Assembly (NCBI RefSeq): GCF_950295315.1
Contig: NC_080181.1
Location: 558,001-622,000 of the forward strand
Direction of reading: 5' to 3'
DNA length: 64,000 nt
Source of the DNA: Erinaceus europaeus
Lineage: Eukaryota; Chordata; Mammalia; Eulipotyphla; Erinaceidae
The position numbers were made by a program, and so were the translations under genes. The notes under the pieces were generated by a model. It saw only the letters and a list, made by a program, of their open reading frames with translations. It ran no database searches and was not told where the DNA came from. Positions 10,601 to 19,998 of the stretch are shown here, in pieces (within the stretch, counting starts at the first letter, position 1; each line of letters opens with the position of its first letter).

Positions 10601-13292
10601 GAACACTGGTGGTGGTGGCACAGGCTGAGAACACTGGTGGTGGTGGCACAGGCTGAGAACGGTGGTGGTGGCACAGGCTGAGAAAACTGGTGGTGGTGGC
10701 ACAGGCTGAGAAAACTGGTGGTGGTGACACAGGCTGAGAATTGTGGTGGTGGCACAGGCTGAGAATGGTGGTGGTGGCACAGGCTGAGAACACTGGTGGT
10801 GGTGGCACAGGCTGAGAATGGTGGTGGTGGCACAGGCTGAGAATGGTGGTGGTGGCACAGACTGAGAACACTGGTGGTGGTGGCACAGGCTGAGAATGGT
10901 GGTGGTGGCACAGGCTGAGAATGGTGGTGGTGGCACAGGCTGAGAATGGTGGTGGTGGCACAGGCTGAGAACACTGGTGTTGGTGGCACAGGCTGAGAAT
11001 GGTGGTGGTGGCAGAGGCTGAGAATGGTGGTGGTGGCAGAGGCTGAGAACACTGGTGGTGGTGGCACAGGCTGAGAATGGTGGTGGTGGCACAGGCTTAG
11101 AACACTGGTGGTGGTGGCACAGGCTGACAACGGTGGTGGTGGCACAGGCTGAGAACACTGGTGGTGGTGGCACAGGCTGACAACGGTGGTGGTGGCACAG
11201 GCTGAGAACACTGGTGGTGGTGGCACAGGCTGAGAATGGTGGTGGTGGCACAGGCTGAGAATGATGGTGGTGGAACAGGCTGAGAACACTGGTGGTGGTG
11301 GCACAGGCTGAGAATGGTGGTGGTGGCGCAGGCTGAGAATGGTGGTGGTGGCGCAGGCTGAGAATGGTGGTGGTGGCACAGGCTGAGAATGGTGGTGGTG
11401 GCACAGGCTGAGAACGGTGGTGGTGGCACAGGCTGAGAATGGTGGTGGTGGCACAGGCTGAGAATGGTGGTGGTGGCACAGGCTGAGAATGGTGGTGGTG
11501 GCACACGCTGAGAACACTGGTGGTGGTGGCACAGGCTGAGAATGGTGGTGGTGGCACAGGCTGAGAATGGTGGTGGTGGCACAGGCTGAGAACACTGGTG
11601 GTGGTGACACAGGCTGAGAATGGTGGTGGTGGCACACGCTGAGAACACTGGTGGTGGTGGCACAGGCTGAGAACGGTGGTGGTGGCACAGGCTGAGAACA
11701 CTGGTGGTGGTGGCACAGGCTGAGAATGGTGGTGGTGGCACAGGCTGAGAACACTGGTGGTGGTGACACAGGCTGAGAATGGTGGTGGTGGCACAGGCTG
11801 AGAACACTGGTGGTGGTGGCACAGGCTGAGAACGGTGGTGGTGGCACAGGCTGAGAACACTGGTGGTGGTGGCACAGGCTGAGAACACTGGTGGTGGTGG
11901 CACAGGCTGAGAACGGTGGTGGTGGCACAGGCTGAGAAAATTGGTGGTGGTGGCATAGGCTGAGAATGGTGGTGGTGGCACAGGCTGAGAATGGTGGTGG
12001 TGGCACAGGCTGAGAACACTGGTGGTGGTGGCACAGGCTGAGAATGGTGGTGGTGGCACAGGCTGAGAATGGTGGTGGTGGCACAGGCTGAGAATGGTGG
12101 TGGTGGCACAGGCTGAGAATGGTGGTGGTGGCACAGGCTGAGAATGGTGGTGGTGGCACAGGCTGAGAATGGTGGTGGTGGCACAGACTGAGAACACTGG
12201 TGGTGGTGGCACAGGCTAAGAATGGTGGTGGTGGCACAGGCTGAGAATGGTGGTGGTGTCACAGGCTGAGAATGGTGGTGGTGGCACAGGCTGAGAACAC
12301 TGGTGGTGGTGGCACAGGCTGAGACCGGTGGTGGTGGCACAGGCTGAGAATGGTGGTGGTGGCACAGGCTGAGAACACTGGTGGTGGTGGCACAGGCTGA
12401 GAATGGTGGTGGTGGCACAGGCTGAGAACACTGGTGGTGGTGGCACAGGCTGACAACGGTGGTGGTGGCACAGGCTGAGAACACTGGTGGTGGTGGCACA
12501 GGCTGACAACGGTGGTGGTGGCACAGGCTGAGAACACTGGTGGTGGTGGCACAGGCTGAGAATGGTGGTGGTGCCACAGGCTGAGAATGATGGTGGTGGA
12601 ACAGGCTGAGAACACTGGTGGTGGTGGCACAGGCTGAGAATGGTGGTGGTGGCGCAGGCTGAGAATGGTGGTGGTGGCGCAGGCTGAGAATCGTGGTGGT
12701 GGCACAGGCTGAGAATGGTGGTGGTGGCACAGGCTGAGAACGGTGGTGGTGGCACAGGCTGAGAATGGTGGTGGTGGCACAGGCTGAGAATGGTGGTGGT
12801 GGCACAGGCTGAGAATGGTGGTGGTGGCACAGGCTGAGAACACTGGTGGTGGTGGCACAGACTGAGAACACTGGTGGTGGTGGCACAGGCTGAGAATGGT
12901 GGTGGTGGCACAGGCTGAGAATGGTGGTGGTGGCACAGGCTGAGAATGGTGGTGGTGGCACAGGCTGAGAATGGTGGTGGTGGCACAGGCTGAGAACACT
13001 GGTGGTGGTGGCACAGGCTGAGAATGGTGGTGGTGGCACAGGCTGAGAATGGTGGTGGTGGCACAGGCTGAGAACACTGGTGGTGGTGGCACAGGCTGAG
13101 AATGGTGGTGGCACAGGCTGAGAATGGTGGTGGTGGCACAGGCTGAGAATGGTGGTGGTGGCACAGGCTGAGAACACTGGTGGTGGTGGCACAGGCTGAG
13201 AATGGTGGTGGTGACACAGGCTGAGAATGGTGGTGGTGGCACAGGCTGAGAACACTGGTGGTGGTGACACAGGCTGAGAATGGTGGTGGTGG
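7613..13292 (+). repeat. Minisatellite 2, left block: 25/28-bp G-rich array
   Basis: About 210 units of two main types. Short 25-bp units read GCACAGGCTGAGAAYGGTGG plus TGGTG; long 28-bp units carry GAGAACACTGG instead of GAGAAYGG. Minor variants include GACAACGG, GCGCAGGCT, TAAGAATCG, GTGTTGG, GTGTCAC and GGGTGAAAACGG. Diagnostic variants recur at fixed distances of about 602, 724-727 and 1326 bp, showing higher-order segmental amplification. Both unit lengths are 1 mod 3 and contain no stop on the minus strand. This produces open frames of up to 1846 codons with rotating PPPFSACATTT / LSLCHHHHSQPV peptides. The frames begin at GTG, and ATG is almost absent from the strand. I call the block non-coding. 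Confidence 0.97.
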
Positions 13293-13760
13293 TGTCGTTT
13301 TCGATGGGTTATGTTGTTTTCTCCGGGCTGGCTTCACGGGCAGGTAACAGATGACCAGGGACTCATAGTTGAGCTGTAGGCAGTATCTCTTTATTCATGC
13401 AGGACGCAGCACAATCTAAGCCGAGCTGAGCTAAACTAAAGGTAAAGTACTCTAAAACTCACAATGCTGTCTTTATATATACTTGACAAGTAGGGTGGAA
13501 ACAGGGTGTGACATAGAGAGGGTGGAGAGAAAAGTGACTGGTGACAATCAGTGTGACAAGGAGAGGATCAGGGTGTGACAAGGAGGGGGGGTGGAGCAAA
13601 AACATATCATGAAACAGTGGGTATTGAACCAATGCCCTGGAGGGAGGTACTTGTTAACAGCGGTTATATAAATAGAATGAAGTGGTTATGTAAATAGAAT
13701 AGTGTTAAGCAGGGGGGATTTAAACCAAATGAAACAGAAGGGGTCTCATGCATACCAACA
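13293..13760 (-). mobile_element. Solo LTR (copy 2) inserted in minisatellite 2
   Basis: This 468-bp element is antisense: the plus strand reads TGTCGTTTTC to CATACCAACA. On the minus strand a TATA-like ATATATAAAG lies at 13471-13480 and AATAAA at 13390-13395, giving U3-R-U5 order. U3 holds repeated CAGGGTGTGACA/GTGTGACAAGGAG motifs, possibly enhancer repeats, that are absent from copy 1. It is flanked by GGTGG at 13288-13292 and 13761-13765. Removing the LTR and one GGTGG restores a perfect array unit. No internal retroviral region remains, so it arose by LTR-LTR recombination. Confidence 0.9.
13471..13480 (-). promoter_or_regulatory. LTR TATA-box candidate
   Basis: ATATATAAAG on the minus strand, about 75-90 bp upstream of the AATAAA signal at 13395-13390, as expected for a U3/R boundary. 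A matching motif exists in the LTR at 1264-1609. If active, transcription would run leftward into the G-rich array, copying its C-rich strand. Confidence 0.5.
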
Positions 13761-15362
13761 GGTGGCACAGGCTGAGAACACTGGTGGTGGTGGCACAGGC
13801 TGAGAACACTGGTGGTGGTGGCACAGGCTGAGAACGGTGGTGGTGGCACAGGCTGAGAACACTGGTGGTGGTGGCACAGGCTGAGAACGGTGGTGGTGGC
13901 ACAGGCTGAGAACACTGGTGGTGGTGGCACAGGCTGAGAACACTGGTGGTGGTGGCACAGGCTGAGAACGGTGGTGGTGGCACAGGCTGAGAATGGTGGT
14001 GGTGGCACAGGCTGAGAATGGTGGTGGTGGCACAGGCTGAGAACACTGGTGGTGGTGGCACAGGCTGAGAACGGTGGTGGTGGCACAGGCTGAGAATGGT
14101 GGTGGTGGCACAGGCTGAGAATGGTGGTGGTGGCACAGGCTGAGAATGGTGGTGGTGGCACAGGCTGAGAATGGTGGTGGTGGCACACGCTGAGAACACT
14201 GGTGGTGGTGGCACAGGCTGAGAATGGTGGTGGTGGCACAGGCTGAGAATGGTGGTGGTGGCACAGGCTGAGAACACTGGTGGTGGTGGCACAGGCTGAG
14301 AATGGTGGTGGTGGCACAGGCTGAGAATGGTGGTGGTGGCATAGGCTGAGAATGGTGGTGGTGGCACAGACTGAGAACACTGGTGGTGGTGGCACAGGCT
14401 GAGAATGGTGGTGGTGGCACAGGCTGAGAATGGTGGTGGCACAGGCTGAGAATGGTGGTGGTGGCACAGGCTGAGAACACTGGTGGTGGTGGCACAGGCT
14501 GAGAATGGTGGTGGTGGCACAGGCTGAGAACACTGGTCGTGGTGGCACAGGCTGAGAATGGTGGTGGTGGCGCAGGCTGAGAATGGTGGTGGTGGCACAG
14601 GCTGAGAATTGTGGTGGTGGCACAGGCTGAGAATGGTGGTGGTGGCACAGGCTGAGAATGGTGGTGGTGGCACAGGCTGAGAATGGTGGTGGTGGCACAG
14701 GCTGAGAATGGTGGTGGTGGCACAGGCTGAGAATGGTGGTGGTGGCACAGGCTGAGAATGGTGGTGGTGGCACAGGCTGAGAACACTGGTGGTGGTGGCA
14801 CAGGCTGAGAACGGTGGTGGTGGTACAGGGTGAAAACAGTGGTGGCGGCACAGGCTGAGAACGGTGGTGGTGGCACAGGCTGAGAACAATGCTGGCAGCA
14901 CAGGGTGAGAAAGTGGTGGCACAGGCTGAGAACACTGGTGGTGACACAGGCTGAGAACAGTGGTGGCAGCACATGGTGAGAACACTGGTGGTGACACAGG
15001 GTCAGAACAGTGGTGGCGGCACAGGGTGAAAACACTGGTGGTGACACAGGGTGAGAACAGTGGTGGCACTAGAGGCTCAGAATGGTTGTGGTGGCACAGG
15101 GTGAGAACAGTGGTGGCAGTACAGGCTGAGAACGGTGGGGGTGGCACAGGCTGAGAACAGTGGTGGCACAGGCTGAGAATGGTGGTGGTAGCACAGGCTG
15201 AGAATGGTGGGGGTGGCACAGGCTGAGAACGATGGTGCCAGCTCAGGCTCAGAACAATGCTGGTGGCACAGGATGAGAACAGTGGTGGCAGCATAGGCTG
15301 AGAATGGTGGTAGGGGCACGGGTGAGAACAATGCTAGTGGCAGGGGCTTAGAGCACTGGTGA
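13761..15362 (+). repeat. Minisatellite 2, right block with decayed edge
   Basis: The same 25/28-bp units continue from 13761. They are regular to about 14880. After that they become shorter and divergent (for example ACAATGCTGGCAGCACAGGG, CAGTGGTGGCAGCACATGG, GATGGTGCCAGCTCAGGCTC) until the pattern fades near 15362. A homogenised core with degenerate margins is typical of arrays evolving by unequal exchange. About 60 units are recognisable. Confidence 0.95.
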
Positions 15363-16774
15363 GCAGAGAAGGGTCGTGGAGCCACCATGCACTGGCCTGT
15401 ACATGCAGTGCCAGAGGGCAGTGCTGCAATTTCACTTGGCACGTGCTCATTTTCCAACAAACACACTTGTGAAATAGGAGTGATGATAAGGATGAAGAGG
15501 GATCTGCTTCACACATAGGCTGTATGAGGGGACTTGTTGGGAGACAGGACAGGGGTCCAGGGGGTCCTGGGGAACACTAACACCTTGTTCTCCCCGAGTT
15601 TGCACATGTGGGATTTGGGAACAAGAACTGCAGTGAGTAGCACAAGAAAGGTGCCTTGCACTGTACCACAAAGCGGGCAGGGGTTCAACAAGGTTGATGG
15701 CGCAGGTGTGATGTAAGAGGGCATGTGAAAGAGGAACACTTGCATGGAAGGGCCTTTTGGACTCGTTTCAGGGCCCTCAGGAGTATCCCCCCTGGGTGTT
15801 TTTTTGTTTGTTTGTTTGTTTGTTTTTGCTTTATCTATCTTCATTTCTGCACAGATCCTACTTCAGAACCCAATAAAGGAAGAAGATAGAAATCACACAC
15901 GCTGTTCTGTAATTCTTTCAAGTGAAATTCATGTGGGACCCTTGGAAGGGAATTGGACCTTCCTCTCACCCCTATTCAAATTCACTGGCTGGCCGGAGGA
16001 GAGCACCCAGAAGAGGGGGCTTTGTGCTGAGACACAGGAGATAACACACAGGGGAGACACAGCACGAGGAGGACATTCAGATGAGCCAAGGCTGAGAAAT
16101 GTGTGTGGCCTTCTCAATGCCTGGTCAGCTGTCAAAGCAAGAGGGCACCTAGCCAGGGAGGGCAAGCCTCATGTCTCTGTCAAGGAAGGATGCTGAACTC
16201 TACTTCCGGGCCACTGCTGACACCATGCTTCCCACCACTACCCTCTGCCTCGGCTGGGAAGCAGGCTTGTTTCTGAGAATGCTGTGCAGTGGACACCAGA
16301 GGGCTGAACAGGGACCAGTGCCTGCCTGTGCCTTCACACACAAGTGGGGACTAGGGCAGGTCTGGGGGGACTGTGGGCTCCTGACGCAGTGGAACAGCTG
16401 TGTGCAACAGTGCTCCACCATACAGCGTGCGAGTCTGAATGCAGCATGTAACTGATTTCACACAGGTCACGTCAGTCTTGATGGAAATGATTTCTAGTCT
16501 GCTGACCTGGTGGAAAACTCACCACCAGTAATATTGACATGTCCATGGGAAGTGGCCACAGGTCCATGGGGGCAGGGCTGGTGTGGGGGTCCCTACAGCC
16601 CAGCCAGGCCCACCTGCTAACTCCAGAGCACAGCAAGAATCAGCACCATGTCCTCACACCAGGGGAGAGGAAGCAGCTCACCAGACACCCTCAGCTGCTT
16701 CCCATTCTGTGGGTCTCATGCCATTTGGTCAGGAAGGGAAAGCTGCCCAGCTCCCATGAAGAACAGTATTCCTC
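15363..16774. other. Unique intergenic DNA
   Basis: No gene recognised. A short (TTTG)n tract lies at about 15800-15826. Confidence 0.5.
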
Positions 16775-16824
16775 AGAAGCAAAATAAACAAATAACATCT
16801 GCTGTTTGATTCAGAAATTCCTCT

Positions 16825-17387
16825 GCTTTCCTTAAACAAATATAAATGGAAGTACCTTATGACCCAGCTATACCACTCTTAGGCATTTATCCAGTGAACA
16901 CTCAAACACTACTGAGAAGGGACATATGCACACCTATGTTCATAGCTGCATTATTCACAATAGCCAGAGTGGATGCAGCCTAAATGCCCATCAAGAGATG
17001 ACTGGTTGAAGAAGTTATGAGATATATACTCCATGGAATACTACTCTGCAATAAAAAAGATGATGTCATGTCCTTTGGGACAAAATGGAGGGAACTGGAG
17101 GTGATGATGCCTAGCAAAATCAGTAAAGAGATGAAAGACAGCTGCCAGATGGCTCCACTCATATGTGGAATCCAGGGATCTGATTTACATGAACTTGGCC
17201 CCCTCCCTAAAAAAATCCAAATAAAACAGAAGCAAGAAAACTGTTTGCAAGACTTGTGAGAACTCTGGTGGTGATCTTTGGAAGGTGGGAGGGTAGGGAC
17301 ACAGAACTTTGGTGGTGGATGAGGTGTGGAACTATATACTGTCATCTTAAAATCTTACAACATACTATTAATAACAAATTTAAAGAA
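16825..17387 (+). mobile_element. 5'-truncated L1 3' end nested in older L1
   Basis: Contains GGAAGTACCTTATGACCCAG, TTCATAGCTGCATTATTCAC, AATAGCC, CCATGGAATACTACTCTGCA and GGGACAAAATGGAGGGAACT, the L1 ORF2-end/3'-UTR signature, followed by the ACAGAACTTTGGTGGTGG terminal segment. A perfect 12-bp duplication, AGAAATTCCTCT, lies at 16813-16824 and 17388-17399. About 563 bp long. It belongs to the same 3'-UTR type as 53280-54078 and 32390-32880. Confidence 0.9.
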
Positions 17388-17455
17388 AGAAATTCCTCTT
17401 CTAGATGTCTCTCTGAAGAACTAAACACACTACTCTGAAAAGCTATGCTCAGGTC

Positions 17456-17556
17456 AGGGCCAGGCAGTGGCACCAGGCTGAGTGCATCTGTTTGAACCCC
17501 CTGGATCCCCACCTGCAGAGGAAACCTTCACAAATGGTGAAGCAGAACTGCAGGTG

Positions 17557-17604
<48 letters not shown>

Positions 17605-17690
17605 TCTCTATCTCCCCTTCCCCTGTCAATCTGTCTCTGTCCTAACAAATGAAAAAAATGATAAATTTAAAAAGATTATAAAAGAGAAGC
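17456..17690 (+). mobile_element. Type B SINE with expanded CT tract
   Basis: AGGGCCAGGCAGTGGCAC head, CCCACCTGCAGAGGAAACC, GGTGAAGCAGAACTGCAGGT, then a pure (CT)n tract at 17557-17600 and an A-rich tail. Inserted in the old L1. The CT microsatellite grew from the SINE's own CT-rich body. The minus-strand RERERER frame is this tract. Confidence 0.85.
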
Positions 17691-18126
17691 TATATGAACG
17701 ACTATGCTCATTGCAACACTATTTACAAGAGTGAAGATCTGGAAATGGCCTGAGCATGTCATCACAGCAGAGCAAATGAGGAGGGGTGAGCTGCACACAC
17801 AGGGAGAAACACTGTACTCCAAGGAAAGTAAGGTCCTGCCCTCTGCTGCAACACAAATGGTGCTGGAGGAGACTGTGGCAGGGAGGAAAACAGAGACAAA
17901 CACCAGATTATCACACTCATGCAACCACTAGGAGACCGTGAGGGAGTGGGCAGGGTGACGACGTACCCATGAGCCTTTAGCTTATGCCTGCATGACCAGG
18001 GGACCGCCAGGGGTCGAGGCCCAGCTTTGTCCTGAAGGGCAGGGTACTTATGTGGGCAGGTGTGCTGATACACTTTGGAGAGATGTACAGGTATGCCCCT
18101 GAGAACAGTCTATAAAGCAACATTTC

Positions 18127-18208
18127 TGAGAGGGAGGAAAGGGGGGAGGGAAGGGGAGAGGGAGAGGTAGAGAGAAGGAGAGGGAGAGAGAGAGAGGGAG
18201 AGAAAGGA
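18127..18208 (+). repeat. GA-rich low-complexity tract
   Basis: Irregular GAGGGA/GGAGAG purine run of about 80 bp, without a fixed unit. Confidence 0.85.
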
Positions 18209-18243
18209 ATCCTTCTCAGTCAAGTGTGAAAGGAAAGTGTACT

Positions 18244-18473
18244 CATGGGTGCCAGGTGGTGGCACTCCTGAGTGAGCACACATGTTACAAAGTGCAAGGA
18301 CCTGGGCTCAAGGCCCCAGACCCCACCTGCTGAGGGAAAACTTTAAGAGTGGCGAAGCAGGGCTGCAGGTGTCTGTCTCTCTACCTCTCTATCTCCCTAT
18401 TCCTCTCAATTTTTAGCTGTCACTATCCAATAATAAATAAAGATAATACAGAAAAATAATAAAAAATAAGAAG
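18244..18473 (+). mobile_element. Type B SINE
   Basis: GGTGCCAGGTGGTGGCACTC head, a CAAGGCCCC B-box relic, GCAGGGCTGCAGGTGTCTG, and a CCAATAATAAATAAAGATAA tail. An 11-bp duplication, GAAAGTGTACT, lies at 18233-18243 and 18474-18484. Confidence 0.9.
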
Positions 18474-18484
18474 AGAAAGTGTAC

Positions 18485-19803
18485 TTAGTCTATTTGCACC
18501 AAGGTGGGCACTCACAGAGCTTGTGTGGTCCTCACAGCTTCTCTGAGGGGGCTGGACAGCCATTATGCCACTGCGGAGGTCACTCCCTGCAGCTGAGCAA
18601 GTCCTTTCCCTCAAGCATCCTGTCCAGTGGTTAAAGCATCTAGATGAACAGCTTCTGGACCCCAGCCTGGCCTGGGACATACAACTCCTTCCAAGGAAAG
18701 GGGCTCTTCCTACATCTTTCTGTCAGGAGACCGAGCATCTTAACACATGGAGAGGTCTTATTCCTGTGCCCCTGGGGGTAAAAATCACACCGGATGCAGG
18801 GACACATCTCCTAGTGTGCTTTACTATCAACAGGAACTACCCTGCCTGGGCCGAGGTCCAGTGTGGGGGTGGAGGTGGACTGAGAACCAGGCCCGCAGCA
18901 GGTGTTGGTTCACAGACTCCAGCTGGAGAGAAAGTCAGGGCACCGGCCACAATGACCAGGTTCAGCGATCTGGGGCCCCAGGGCCCATCAGAATGTGCAG
19001 AGAGCTTGACCCTCACTGCCACAAGGAGACCTCGGGGAGGGGGCCAGGGGAGGCTGTGTACAGCTGGGGCCTCCTGTGTATAGTGCAGAAGGCTGCCATC
19101 ATCAGCCTCCTGGGGGTGCAGAAACCACCTGGCCTTGCCAAAGCCACTTTCTCATATGCTGTTTCAGTGTTGGGATGAGTAAGAAGAATGTGTCCTGCGT
19201 TCTGCCCTGGTTCACATGGGAAAGTAGCAATTCAAGGCTCATAGCAGAATGAAATAGGATTATTTTACAATTAAGCAAAATAACCACCAACTCAAAGAAT
19301 TCTATTGTCTCAAGGAGGTTCTCTGATGCCTAAGGAACACTTGCTTTTCCTCTCTATTTTAACTCTAGTTTAACATTCAACTTCTTCATTATTTGAAGAG
19401 CAATCCAATATTTTTTTAAAGCCCGAATGTCTCTCTGATCTGGAGCAGAGTTTTGCTTTTATCAGTCAGTTCTCAGAGCAGATCTTTGCCACTGAGTTCC
19501 CAAGACACAGTGGCTTTCTCAGGGATGTATGAAAGGGCTTCATCTCTTCAGATGATGATTAAATTAGGAGTGGGGCTGGGAGGAAGGCTTTGAGCTGCTC
19601 TGGTGGGAAAGGTCGAAATCTGCCAGCACATCTGTGTGGGAGAGGGGATGTTCTGGTCACTTCACAGTGGCTCCCAGTGCAGCCTGGCTGTGAGGCTCTG
19701 CAGAGAGGTTGGTGAGACCAACCGAATGTGTCGGGAAACCCACAGGAGTAAAGGCCCTGACATTGCCACCTGGACACTAAGCGTGGGTGGAGCTGGGGGA
19801 TGG

Positions 19804-19805
<2 letters not shown>
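18485..19805. other. Unique intergenic DNA
   Basis: GC-rich to mixed DNA. The longest non-repeat open frame of the window starts with ATG at 18565 and runs 172 codons to 19083. Its product has no recognisable domain, and an overlapping frame of 143 codons is almost as long, so I do not call it a gene. Confidence 0.45.
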
Positions 19806-19842
<37 letters not shown>

Positions 19843-19998
19843 AAAATGTTGCTTACTTTTAGTAAGAAGAGGGTGAGATACAGAGAGAAGGACCAGAACA
19901 TTGCACAGCTCTGGCTTTTGATGGCACTGGATATTGAACCTGAGACCTTAATGCCTTGGACATGGATGTCTGTGGATCCTCATGCTGTCTCCTCAGCC
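19806..19998 (-). mobile_element. Old type D SINE with (CT)n tract
   Basis: A (CT)n run at 19809-19842 precedes GAGATACAGAGAGAAGGACC, CACAGCTCTGGCTTTTGATG and ATATTGAACCTGAGACC. This is the minus-strand order of a tRNA-like SINE seen also at 24702, 36780, 41103 and 54846. Confidence 0.65.

Larger units (their letters stand above)
16775..17935 (+). mobile_element. Old L1 3' region, host of two later insertions
   Basis: Segments 16775-16824, 17388-17455 and 17690-17935 join into a diverged L1 3' end. The pieces read CAGAAATTCCTCT, TCTAGATGTCTCTCTGAAGA, then CTCATTGCAACACTATTTAC and GCAACACAAATGGTGCTGGAG. That is the usual L1 order before the 3' UTR. The gaps are a younger L1 and a SINE. No coding capacity remains. 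Confidence 0.65.

Noticed and set aside
7730..13270. 1846-codon minus-strand open frame (Cys/His/Pro-rich, resembling a repeat protein)
   Set aside because: It lies wholly within the 25/28-bp minisatellite. All three frames are equally open, the start is GTG, ATG is almost absent, and there is no unique domain, splice site or promoter.
1264..13760. A single provirus bounded by the LTRs at 1264 and 13293
   Set aside because: The interval holds minisatellites, SINEs and unique DNA with no gag, pol or env, and each LTR has its own flanking target duplication.
7613..15362. CRISPR-like array
   Set aside because: Units are contiguous with no spacers, in a mammalian repeat context.
18565..19083. 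172-codon ATG-started open frame outside repeats
   Set aside because: No recognisable domain; an overlapping forward frame of 143 codons exists; composition is GC-rich and no exon boundaries or homology can be named.
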